Of a DNA stretch of 64,000 nt, positions 1 to 10,147 are shown piece after piece. How positions within the stretch are numbered: position 1 is the stretch's first letter; the number at the start of each line of letters is the position of its first letter. The stretch spans positions 28,545 through 92,544 of the forward strand of contig JADNRX010000218.1 in NCBI GenBank assembly GCA_015501595.1, written 5' to 3'. Both the position numbers and the translations under genes were made by a program. Origin of the DNA: Hymenopellis radicata (taxonomy: Eukaryota > Basidiomycota > Agaricomycetes > Agaricales > Physalacriaceae). Below the pieces are notes generated by a model. That model saw nothing but the letters and a program-made list of their open reading frames with translations, made no database searches and had not been told where the DNA came from.

Positions 1-536
1 CGTGCCACCTCGGATGTATCGGCTATATCGTTCTCGGAGATATATGCGCCACAGTACTCGAAATATCGCCGCACGCGTCACAGCCTTGTGTTCATGTTTG
101 ATGAAGGACGTTCGTTTGAGTGGACTGCGTACGTTCAGCCCAATAGATAACAATAAGTCGGGTTTGGGTGACAGTTTGAACAGTCTGAAAGCCAAAGTTG
201 TTTGACGCCTCTGAGAATCTATCACGACAGTCGAGGGAGGCCTGACGCGGGAGAGAATGTCCAAGGCACACGTCCTCAGTGAGCCACGCAGAACACGAAA
301 GCTGGCATCGGCGGCACGCCATGATAATCGCAGATAAGGACTAACACTGCCACTGACAGTCTTCCTGAAGTGTAAAGGATCCACGGGAACAGTTCATTGA
401 AATTTCCTGATGCTAACATGCGTGAAGCTGACGAGACCAACCACAGCGCGGAACGAGAGAACATCATGCATGTAAGCTGCGTCCTTCATAGCAGATTCAT
501 GAAGCTATGGTAACATTCGCATCAGCCCCATAGTAA
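1..536. other. Intergenic, nothing recognised
   Basis: Short open frames occur on both strands, but none resembles a known family and none is flanked by convincing splice sites. No repeat, RNA gene or mobile-element feature was recognised. It probably holds the 3' flank of the adjoining minus-strand ABM-like gene. Confidence 0.4.
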
Positions 537-990
537 TCAATGAACGGCACAAACCTCTTTAGATTCCCAACCAAGAGCAAGCAGATAAAGACCCTTCTCT
601 TCAAATGCAAGGCCCCAAGCCGCTAGCTCCCAACAACCCTTTCGTCCTCTTCAAACGAGGCAAGAGAATCTCATTATACGCCTTCACAGCATCCTCGGAT
701 GTCTTGCCGTCCTGGAGCCTAAACAACGCAAACTCCGTGTCCGGCGCAGTTGAAGTCACGTCCTCCAGCTTGCCTGCAAAGGTGAAGTGCTTCATGTCCA
801 GACTGGTGGTGGTGGTGGTTGACGGCATGTGGTCCCATTTCGGAACAGCCGCTTGCGAGTGCGTTATGAGCTGGCAAGGCTCCGGCACCCGCCCGATGTA
901 CTGAGCACGGCGAGTCTTCCGTCCTTTTTCATACGGTCGCTCTCCGCCTCTTGTACACCAGTCAGAAACGAAACAGAGTTTCGTTCCGTA
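537..990 (-). pseudogene. ABM-like (dimeric alpha/beta-barrel) protein, frameshifted
   Basis: The minus strand encodes the second half of a fungal antibiotic-biosynthesis-monooxygenase-like (ABM) protein. A segment with HFTFAGKLEDV, then TEFALFRLQDGKTSEDAV, ends in a different frame with KGLYLLALGWESKEVCAVH. The 'LGWES' strand is typical of the second ABM repeat in basidiomycete two-repeat proteins. The two parts are separated by one base near 615-625, inside a G-rich run, so the gene is broken or mis-sequenced here. The first repeat, up to about position 990, is poorly readable. The second member of this family in the window (28093-28913) is intact and supports the assignment. No substrate can be inferred, because ABM folds occur in oxygenases and in non-catalytic proteins. 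Confidence 0.4.
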
Positions 991-1288
991 GACTGACCTA
1001 CAGTCAGTTGCCTGGAATAATCGAGCTTTGGTCCAACAAAGTTATTATTATTGATGACACACATGGCTTTGTAAATGAAAGAACTTTGCGGACATTACGA
1101 TGAGATTTTGACTCCTTCATCCATGTACTGGTATCTATCTGACCTCCGTTCCCATTCGTCGGGCTCAGGCCTCCAGTCATCGTCGGAGTCGGACTCGTTG
1201 TCGGAATCAGCGTCTGGTTGGGTTGTTCGCGGAAGCGACGCTGGTATCGTTGGGTGCCTGCTGCCCCGGCGTCGACGCGGGAGTCTGA

Positions 1289-1615
1289 ATGATTTTTAGG
1301 CTACTGTACCAAGAAATGGTATATGTAGTCGCACAAGGAAAACATGGATCCGAGGAAATCAAGGCACGTATGGAAGTCCTCATGGGCGACCCGGCCTCCC
1401 CGACATTCTGGATTATTCTAATGCGCGTCGCCTCCGTGGCAGCCTCCCAGACTCGAAGAACTGCAGGACGTCATGGTGATTCTTTGGTGTCCAGGAAAAC
1501 TTTCCGCCTAAATGCTGGGCACGTTGTGGGGCGCGCCGTGACAGAGGCTCACAGAGCAACGCGGGAGGGTCTCGACCTGACTGTGTCGGGCCTAGAACAG
1601 ATTTTGGCTACGTAA
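1289..1615 (+). mobile_element. Remnant of a non-LTR retrotransposon reverse transcriptase
   Basis: The translation contains EMVYVVAQGKHGSEE, then VLMGDPASPTFWIILM. This resembles the reverse-transcriptase block of fungal LINE-type elements, in which 'GILxGDPxSPxLWN' lies just before the catalytic YxDD region. No YxDD motif follows, the sequence degenerates after about 50 residues, and no endonuclease, poly-A tail or target-site duplication is visible. It is therefore a dead fragment of roughly 330 bp. The call rests on one motif only. Confidence 0.4.
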
Positions 1616-1709
1616 CACGGCACGACGGTGGAAATGCAGCGCTCGGTTTTGGGCAGACCGATGGAGGGAGGAGCGAATAGGAAGTAGCAAATGGCAGGCG
1701 GAGGAGATA

Positions 1710-1962
1710 GAGGCTGGGCGGCACTTAGGGAGACCGTCGTTTCGGTGACTCCCCGTGCTATCTACCCGTTGAGAGTCGGTGAGCAATCTTATAGGCTGCA
1801 CCTCCAATGACGATGTGGGAATGGGTGGAGAGAGGAGCGAGTAGGAGGTAGGAAGAGAGGAATCGAGGCTGGGCGGCACTTGGGAGACCGTCGTTTCGGT
1901 GACTCCCCGTGCTATCTACCCGCTGAGAGTCGGTGAGCAATGTTGTAGGCTGCACCTCCAAA
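1710..1962. repeat. Two-copy direct repeat, about 98 bp, period 155 bp
   Basis: Positions 1710-1808 and 1865-1962 are nearly identical. Both carry a shared core that includes the words gagaccgtcgtttcggtgac and gagagtcggtgagcaat, with only a few substitutions. The 40-50 bases before each copy are also alike (ggag(g/a)gaggagcga...), so the true unit is about 155 bp and is present twice in tandem. No open frame is conserved between the copies in a convincing way. It looks like a local duplication or a fragment of a dispersed element next to the reverse-transcriptase remnant. Confidence 0.8.
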
Positions 1963-2238
1963 TGAGATGATGACGACGACGCGAAAGTAGCTGTTGCAGA
2001 GTGTTGGAGGTATAGGAGCGTCGAATATCTGCTGGTAAGAGACACAAAGGGATGGATGGTGGTACGCGACATGATGGTTGGTGGTGGGTGGTCCTAACTC
2101 GATGAGATACACAGCGTTGGTGTCCGGCGCAAAACAGGCAGGAAGGACTTGGAGGATCTTTTCGTAGATATCCATATCGGCCATCAGTTCTTTGCGGCTC
2201 TCCGTGCTCTCACATCCTGTACAAATTCGCGTTACCAC

Positions 2239-2832
2239 CCGGGAACGCAGCGAAGGTAGTACGCGACTGACCTAGGAAGAAATAACCACATTAATACCAT
2301 AGTGTAAGCTGAAACAAGGTATTTAGTAGAGGCGTGTTCTGACGCGAAAAGAACAAGTCTCCGTTGGTTGAAGTGCTAAGTGGTGCTTTCGCAGGATCGG
2401 CCTTGAAGGCCTCGGACTTGCCTCGGACCCCCGTCTGGACCCCGTAAAAACACAGAATTCGAAATCAGGCATCGCGACAGCGTTTTAAAGGGGGTGGGGT
2501 TGTTTCAGCGGTGTTTTGTACATCTGAGAGAGGTGCACTATTGGCACGGCCACCTGATTAATTTTGCGAGCGGGATCAAAGCGGGATGTCCGCGGCTTTT
2601 TCCGGGTTCGGCAAAGATTGTGGAAGAGTCACGTCCTGTTGCGGGGTTGCGAGATGCTCGAACAGACACGCCGGTTCTACGAATTTCTTGGAGGATCATC
2701 GCCGCCCGTTGACCAACACAGCGTACATGTCTTGCTGCTCAGTTATCGTATTCATCAGTCGATCCCACGGAACTCTTCCGCCGTTTACGTTTGATGGAAT
2801 CAAGATGGCACTGGTCTTAGCCTTTTCCTCTC
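2239..2832. other. Intergenic, upstream of the NACHT-WD40 gene
   Basis: About 600 bases without a recognisable gene. It precedes the inferred ATG at 2833 and should contain that gene's promoter. Short frames on the plus strand have no family resemblance. No TATA box or other element could be assigned with confidence. Confidence 0.4.
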
Positions 2833-5800
2833 ATGCTACGATATCGCTGGACAAAACGATTCCCTTTTCTGGGCTCTCGGAAGGAGCGAAAACACGAAAA
2901 TGCTACCGCCAGCGTCAGCAACGTTGGCAGTGGTAGTACCAGCGTATCCGGGAATAATACCGAGTCCGCGACTAGCGAAATTCCTTCCAAGGCCGCGGCA
3001 TCAGGTTAGTCTCATCTTCGCGATATGTACAGATTTCTAGACGTGCCTTCCACTAGTGTTAGCAATACACGTCGGCCTAAATGGATTACACGAGGCCTTG
3101 AAGGTCGTGAACGAGGCTGCGGAGGTGTTTGGCCCATTGAAATCTGTCATCGGCGGGCTCCTGGCCTGTATTGAAGTATACCAAGCAAGTTTCCTGTTCT
3201 TCAAGCCTCAATCCGTGTCTTACTCTTTATACAGAGAACTTTGGCCAACCACGAAGAAATGGAGCGAGTCATCAAGACCATCGATCACCTGGCCTCGTTG
3301 GTGACAGTGAGGTTAGAACGGCTAGGCGCTACAAACGCGTCACGGAAGAGAATGCTGAAACTAGAGAGGTATGCAGAAGCTATTTCTTTATCGTCGAGTC
3401 CTGACGATCTGCAGTGATTTGAAGAATATCGTCAAAAACATTGAAGACCTTCAAGCTCGTGGATTTGTTGTGAGATTAGCTGAGAATTCTGTCGACGCGG
3501 GGAAGCTTGTTGGAGCCTATCAGCAAATAAAGGACGTTTTGAACGCATTCCAGGTGTGTAGGGCGTTTACCTGGAAGCCCCGGTCTGCTCATGATTCCGA
3601 TTGCAGCTTGAAGTCGGTCTAGAGATTGAGCAGAATGTGCAAGATATTCTCAATGTTCGTTTCTGTCCAGATGCCGTGGTTTCTTTCATACTGATCGCGT
3701 TCCAGGAGGTCGTCATTCGTGATTTACGCCGTTCGCGCGACGCGTCGTTCCGTGCCGCCATCAAGACTGATACCCTTTCCCGCGGACCATGTACAGCGGG
3801 CACTCGAGTCGAGATCCTCGACAAGATCATGGCTTGGGCTCGAGCCGACGACTCTCCGCCTGTTTTCTGGCTCACTGGTCTCGCCGGAACAGGCAAAACG
3901 ACCATTGCTTATACCATCTCTGAGCGCATGTGGGCCGAAAACAAGCTCCTCGTGTCCTTCTTTTGCTCCCGCCAGCTCGACAGCAAGGACTCTCGGCTCA
4001 TCGTGCCAACAATCTGCCGTAACCTCGCAGAACTATTCCGTTCATATGCAACAAAGCTTGTGCCCGTCCTACAAGGAGACTCCGTCCTCGGCGAAGCTCG
4101 GATCCGTGAGCAGGTTGACAAGCTCCTTGCGGGGCCATGGTCTGCATCACTTCCCGGACGGGATGGTTTACCTGTGCCAGTGGTCGTCATCGACGCTCTC
4201 GACGAAAGCGATGATGGCATAGAGTTTTTGAAGAACCTGCTTCGCGTCGTGGGGGACAAGAGCTTGAGGGGTATCAAGTTTCTGGTTACAAGTCGCGCAC
4301 AGCCCGAAATCGTAGACCTCTGTCATTCATTCCAACTTCCAGCGGACATGATTTGTTGTCTGCACGAGGTACCATTGGTCGACGTGCAAGACGATATTGC
4401 CCAATTTCTCACTGAGAAGCTCCCGGAACTGTGCGACACCGACGAGTTCACACAAATCACACGTCGAGCAGGCGGACTATTCATCTTCGCCGCTACTGCT
4501 GTCAGGTTCATATCACCTCCCCACCGTACACTATCCCATGATGAGCAACGGGAAAAGTTGCAGAAGCTACTCAAACCCGGCCGTCCCAGTGGCAGTACCT
4601 TGCTTCTTGACCAGCTTTACGAGCAGGTCTTGTCTGCAGCATTCGATGAGGAAGATGAAGAATTCCTCCACCGTCGTCTCGATATTCTCCATGCTGTCGT
4701 GTGCGCCCAGGATCTCATTTCCATTCCAGTCATCGCTCAACTGCTCGGCTTGAACGAAGACACTACGAAGACATGTGTTGATTCGCTCCACTCTGTTCTC
4801 TATGTGTCGTCAAGTCTTGTGTTATGCTATCACGCTTCATTTCCTGAATTCATTCTTGATGCTCAGAGATCGCGGTTCCCGGCTCCCCTGTCATCCACAA
4901 AGGAGAAATCACGACAACTTCAAGTGTTTTGTGATAAGCCCATCTTCAACGCTCGACTCGCCCACCACTGCTTCCGAATCATGGGATCTGAGCTGTGCTT
5001 CAACATTTGCCATCTTCCATCCTCTTTCATGCTAGATCACGAGGTTGATGATCTCCATGACCTTGTCCAGACGAATATCAGCCCAGTCCTCCGATATGCA
5101 GCTTGCAATTGGGCTGAGCATTTGCTCGCAGCGGGACGTACTAACAGGTTGTCCCTGTATGACGATCTGAAAGCATTCTTGACAGATGTTTTTCTATTTT
5201 GGCTGGAAGCAATGAATCTTATTGGTTCTCAATGGTCGCTTTGTGTTCATCTCTTCCAGCAGGCTTGTACATGGCTGAAATTCAAAGGTTCGCTCCGCTT
5301 CCAGTCATTCACCGCCAGTGTCTAACATTTACTACCATAAAAAGCTGGCTTAAGTAATAGATCTGCCTTGCTGAATGATGCTGCTAGCTTCACCAGATCA
5401 TTCACACAAAGTCCTGCATCCCAGTCAACTCCCCATCTCTATATCTCTTGTCTCAGCACCTGGAGCTCCTCAGCACCAATCTCCAAAATATGGAAACCTC
5501 GCTTCAAACACTTGCCTTTGTTCTCGCCTGAACCTGTTTACGCTGATCCACTCCTCACCATTGAGACTTTCACGGAAACTGTTGCTTTTTCACCTGATGA
5601 CTTGAACCTTGCTTCCGCCGTGTTTACTATGTCTCTCTCTCCTACACCCCAGCGCAGCATCCAGATCTGGGACTCTACAACGGGCGAGCTACACCAGGAG
5701 CTGGTGGGCCATACTAAACGGATTACATCTGTGTCTTTTTCTGATGATGGCGCATACATTGTTTCGGCTTCCGAGGATATGTCCATCTGTATTTGGGATA

Positions 5801-7564
5801 CATCAACTGGCAAGCAGTTGAGAGAACTATTAGGACATACCGGGTCTGTTGAGGTCGTAGCCTTCTCTCATGATACTCAATACATTGTCTCCGGTTCCAA
5901 GGACATGTCTATACACATATGGGCTCGAGATCCGAAAGTCAGTGACCAGCTTAAGCAATTAGATGGTCATACCGATTGGGTCCAATGTGCGGTGTTTTCG
6001 CATGATGACATGCAGGTTGTCTCTGGCTCGAAGGATGGATCTGTGCGGATTTGGGATGTTAAAGCGGGACAGCAAGTGAGGGAGCTCACTGGCCATGACA
6101 ACTGGATCTGTGCTGTCATGTTCTCCCCCTGCGGTTCGCAGATCATGTCTGGTTCCTATGATGGGTCGCTACGGATCTGGGATGTGTCTACTGGTAAAGC
6201 ACTGAAGCAGTTTGACACTGATGAAACCTACGATGTCAGCTCAGTTGCATTTTCTCGTGATGGGCAGAAGATCGTGTCGGGATCAACTTTACCTTATAAT
6301 GTCCGAATTTGTGATGTCACGACAGGGAAGTTGCTCAAAGTGCTCAGGGATCATTGCGACAACATTCAGTCTGTGATGTTCTCTCATGACGGTACCCGGG
6401 TCGTCTCTGCTTCAGGTTGGACTGATCAATCTATTCATGTTTGGATGGCGAGTGAACGGCGACCGGAAGAGCTCAAAGGCCACACACTCCAAGTCCGGTG
6501 GGTAGCATTTTCATCGGATGGCGAACGGGTTATTTCGGTATCTGGGGACAAAACTATCCGAGTATGGGATGCAGCGACAGGCCGACAACTCAAAAAGTTC
6601 AAGTATGCCCTCGAATACTGTGATATCCTAGCATTTTCTAGTGATGGTGCACTAGTAGCATGTTCTGCAGCAGCGAAAGATGGCGGTCCTCTTCTCCGAA
6701 TTTGGGACACGGCATCCGGAAAGCTGGCCACTGAACAGTACATCGGTGAGGAAGTGGGATGCCTGTCATTTTCTCCTGACAGTACTTGCATTGTGACTGG
6801 CTTGGAGAGTGGATCCTTGATCATCTGGAATTCAAGGACAGGAGAGAAACTCCTACATCTCAAGGGCCACACAGAGTCTAGAGTCACATCTGTTGCTTTC
6901 TTCCCTGATGGCTTCCAGCTTGTCTCCGGTTCTTCAGATAGTTCTATTCGGATCTGGGATACAAAGAACGGAGAGAATGTACATGTGCTCACAGGCCACA
7001 CAGAAGGAGTCACATCTGTCGCGGTTTCCGTTGGTGGGGAGAAAATTGTCTCTGGGTCTTGGGATGGATCTGTCGTCGTATGGGATGCAGAGACGGGTGA
7101 ACGTGTGAAGGAGATTCACCTGGCCCTGAAAGTGTGGAACCATGCCTGTTCTGTTGCCTTTTCTCCGAGGGTTGAACATCCCCAAATTGTGGCTGGCCTA
7201 GATGATGGTACCGTTCGAGTGTGGGATCAGACGACGGGTAAACTTGTGAAAGTACTTCGTGGACATACCGATTGGGTTGATTTCTGTGGCATTTTCACCC
7301 GACGGGACACGTATTGTCTCTGGTTCATCTGACAACTCGGTTCGAGTGTGGCACAATATAGAGGATCCTTCCTGGCATGTCGATTCTGAGGGTTGGATTT
7401 GTTCGCATGACGATTCACGTCGACTTATGTGGCTTGATCCTGAGCGGCACCGTTCGCTCCTTACACCGGAGGCTACCATGATTATATGGCGGAGGGGATA
7501 TTGCACAGTCTCATTCAAGGACTGTCATATTGGCGAAGACTGGCATAAATGCTATAGTCCTTGA
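2833..7564 (+). CDS. NACHT-WD40 NLR-like signalling NTPase, last repeat frameshifted
   Basis: Basidiomycete NOD-like receptor of about 1,500 residues. Inferred exons are 2833-3004, 3057-3184, 3235-3368, 3415-3553, 3607-5303 (possibly with 3655-3705 removed) and 5361-7564. A Ser/Thr-rich N-terminus and a helical segment precede the NACHT NTPase, with Walker [10 protein letters not shown], Walker [11 protein letters not shown] and sensor [10 protein letters not shown]. Fourteen WD40 repeats follow, then a family-typical tail ([14 protein letters not shown] ... RRGYCTVSF ... EDWHKCY). Such proteins act in heterokaryon incompatibility or innate-immunity-like cell death; the ligand is normally read by the variable repeats. 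An extra T in the run at 7281-7283 shifts the frame inside repeat 14, so the literal reading stops at 7332 and loses the tail. The second intron is GC-AG (GCAAGT at 3185). Confidence 0.85.
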
Positions 7565-7718
7565 GCTTCGTATTCCGGTATATACTTACATGAACAGAGC
7601 TTCCGGGTACGTACAAAAGAGTCGCCAGTACGCGTAGCGATGATTTGATGTACTATAATGTATGTGTATACTCTGAACCGAGTTTTCTTCGACCCAACTA
7701 AGGTACGTGCCTCCCGAA

Positions 7719-8059
7719 CATCACCAAGTACCAAGATCCGCGTCGCTTCGAATGTTGCGTCTGCCAGAAATCTTCTCTTCCGAAAGTTGACGCGTGCCCC
7801 AGCGCGGGCAGGCAGACACGACCCGAAGAACGTCAAATTGTGAAGGTGTCCTTTTCAGGACTCAAGTAGGACGTGTGTCTTTGCATCACCAAGTACCAAG
7901 ATCCGCGTAGCTTCGAATGTTGCGTCTGCCAGAAATCTTCTCTTCCGAAAGTTGACGCGGTTCCAAGCCTAAGTGCCCCAGCGCGGTCAAGCAGACACGA
8001 CGTCGACCCGAAGAACGCCAAATTGTGAAGGTGTCCTTTTCATAGGACGTGTGTCTTTG
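7719..8059. repeat. Head-to-tail duplication, 165 and 176 bp
   Basis: Copy 1 (7719-7883) and copy 2 (7884-8059) abut directly. Both start with catcaccaagtaccaagatc and end with aggacgtgtgtctttg. They differ by a few substitutions and by short insertions in copy 2 (gttccaagcctaag, gtcg). Neither copy has a recognisable coding frame. The duplication lies about 155 bp after the stop codon of the NACHT-WD40 gene and looks recent. Confidence 0.9.
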
Positions 8060-8305
8060 GGACTTACTACTACACTTATTCACGTGGTAACCGTCACTAA
8101 GTAGTAGGTCCGTGCCGACGATTAATGGATTGCATCTGCATGGAAGTACTACGCGTTCACCAGAAGCCGTTGCTCGAAAACAGTGATTCGATCAACGCCC
8201 CGGGCCACGGCTTGAGCGTTGGCTGCAGTATCCTTAAGATCAATGTCAGTTTTGTGTCAGTTCTCCGACAAATGATATGCATCGTTAACGCACATATTCT
8301 CGCTA

Positions 8306-9943
8306 CTACAATATCCCTCTTCGATGATTGCGATAATCAAACCACGACGGTCCAACCCAATACAAGCTCTTCTCCAGTATAATGACGTCGTGCTCCAAAA
8401 TGATATCATGACTCTCCAGGTCCTTCAACCCGCCGTCCAAAAATCTCTGCGCAACATCCTTCGAGTCGCAACAGAACCGTAGTCGCTCTAATCGGCACAC
8501 CCTCAACTCTCTGGCCGACTCCGCCTTGCACCTGAGCTTCAACATGGACATGAGCCCATCGATCCAGCTCTGCGTGACGTGCTTCAGCGGCACGCCCACG
8601 CCTAGTATAAGCAGGCGCATCTTGGGCATCACGCCAGGTTCTGAAAGGCGGCGACATATCCCGGCGTCGCAGTAATTCCCATCGAACGTGATATTAAGAC
8701 TGCGCGCGGATTGGATCTCGGCGAGACCAACAACGTCGCTGCAAAGGGTTTGATCCTCCGCGTCGTACTGCAGCCAAAGATTGAAGCTGGTCAAGACGCA
8801 TCGCGACCTGTGGAGGAACTCGGCCACATCCGCGACGCGGAGGTCGTCCGACGACGTGACGTCGAAACAGATGTTGGTCAAGGCCGGGAGGTGCAGAAAC
8901 CGAAGGATCTGCGAGGTGTTCGTGCTGAGATATCGCACTTTGTCGTGGCTAACTGGTTCGGCGCCTTTATGGACAGAATCGAAACTGTCCGCAAACGCGA
9001 TGTGCACGTAGCATTCGTCAAGAAGCGGATACTGCCTGATGCAGTCGACCTTGAGATAGTCGCTCAGCTCAAAGGCGTAGTGCGTCAAAGAGGAGGCCCC
9101 AAGAACCGTGGTCACTTCGTCCACACACAATCCCCGAAAGTCTGCCCGCCGAAGTGACGGAAGGTGGAGGAGCATCTTCATGGGAGATACCTTTTCCACG
9201 TCTCCGGCGTCAAAGAGTACGGCTTCCGTGTCATCCCTCTCATTGAAGGCTGCGACTGGAGACAGATAAAATTCCTCTAGCTGCTCCAATTTACCGGCTA
9301 CGGACATGAGAGGCTCCAAAAGCTGGTCAGCGATGCGCAGCTCTACGACGCGCCATCGATGGCTTTCCTGAGTGAGAACATTGAAGACCTCCCGGCCGTA
9401 TGGAGGCAAACAACATTGTAACAGACACTCGTGCTCAAAGGTAGCACCGATGTGCAGAGGGTGACTGCCGGAGCGACGGAGGTATTCGGTAAGAATCTCG
9501 GGGGAATGGGAGTTGTAGTGCAAGTCCAAGACCACAGTGGACCAGAGAAGCGGCGTCGATAGTAGGATGTCGCGCCACAACCCGCACACCCTTCCTAAAA
9601 CCCACGGACTCCCGGATTTACAATCTAGCGAGTCGGTAACGTCGAACGACGCGTAGTAGAATATGGTGGTCAGAAGCTCTTGGGGTAAGACCCGGATGGG
9701 AGATATCGAGGCGGTGTGGAGGGAGAGGGACGACGCGACAGCATCTCTGCGTTGTGTGAAATGGTCGATGACATTGTTAAGATCCGATAGTTCCTGGCTA
9801 TATTCCGTGATGTTGTGCTGAACCCAAGGAAGGTCTGTCTCGTGAAGAGGATGAGAACCACGAACGCAGGCCGTCAGGATATCGTTCTGCGTCGTGTCTA
9901 TGGGTGGGAAGGTGGGAACTGTATATTTCTCTTGCGAGGTCAT
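8306..9943 (-). CDS. F-box-like / LRR protein, 545 aa
   Basis: Single-exon gene with ATG at 9941-9943. After a short helical N-terminus, residues about 80-140 carry the basidiomycete F-box pattern: SPIRVLPQELLTTIFYYASF, then WVLGRVCGLWRDILLSTPLLW. The rest is a degenerate leucine-rich region ending in VGPSWFDYRNH. F-box proteins link substrates to SCF (Skp1-Cullin) ubiquitin ligases, and the variable LRR part would select the substrate. It is a tandem paralog of the next gene (same length, strand and domain order). Such families are large and fast-evolving in Agaricomycetes, so no specific target can be named. Confidence 0.8.
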   Translation of the reverse strand: MTSQEKYTVPTFPPIDTTQNDILTACVRGSHPLHETDLPWVQHNITEYSQELSDLNNVIDHFTQRRDAVASSLSLHTASISPIRVLPQELLTTIFYYASFDVTDSLDCKSGSPWVLGRVCGLWRDILLSTPLLWSTVVLDLHYNSHSPEILTEYLRRSGSHPLHIGATFEHECLLQCCLPPYGREVFNVLTQESHRWRVVELRIADQLLEPLMSVAGKLEQLEEFYLSPVAAFNERDDTEAVLFDAGDVEKVSPMKMLLHLPSLRRADFRGLCVDEVTTVLGASSLTHYAFELSDYLKVDCIRQYPLLDECYVHIAFADSFDSVHKGAEPVSHDKVRYLSTNTSQILRFLHLPALTNICFDVTSSDDLRVADVAEFLHRSRCVLTSFNLWLQYDAEDQTLCSDVVGLAEIQSARSLNITFDGNYCDAGICRRLSEPGVMPKMRLLILGVGVPLKHVTQSWIDGLMSMLKLRCKAESARELRVCRLERLRFCCDSKDVAQRFLDGGLKDLESHDIILEHDVIILEKSLYWVGPSWFDYRNHRRGIL

Positions 9944-10147
9944 TGTTGCTGGGGGTGGTCCGACTGGTCGTGGTGGAAAGGACGGAGAAACAATTTCTGC
10001 ACAGCCACCGGTCTAACCAAGACCCTTGTCCCTCTTATCAAGTTCACGTTAACAGGTTTGTACAATAATGGAAGAATACTAGATTGACCATCTCTACTCG
10101 GCTTCTACTAAATCTCTGCTCTCAAACTCTGGAAAGAGCAAATGAAT

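Noticed and set aside
966..1016. Two small hairpins (cgaaac-aga-gtttcg and ctgac-ctac-gtcag) as a regulatory RNA
   Set aside because: Stems of 5-8 bp in a short region are common by chance and they lie next to a degenerate gene; no conserved context.
1912..2238. Minus-strand frame of 108 codons as a gene
   Set aside because: It runs through the 155-bp repeat, has no ATG at its start and no recognisable motif.
2494..2936. Open plus-strand frames of 70-116 codons as separate genes
   Set aside because: They overlap the first exon of the NACHT-WD40 gene in the wrong frame and match no family.
8711..9157. Plus-strand frame of 148 codons inside the first F-box gene
   Set aside because: It lies wholly within a well-supported minus-strand exon and has no homology; a shadow frame.
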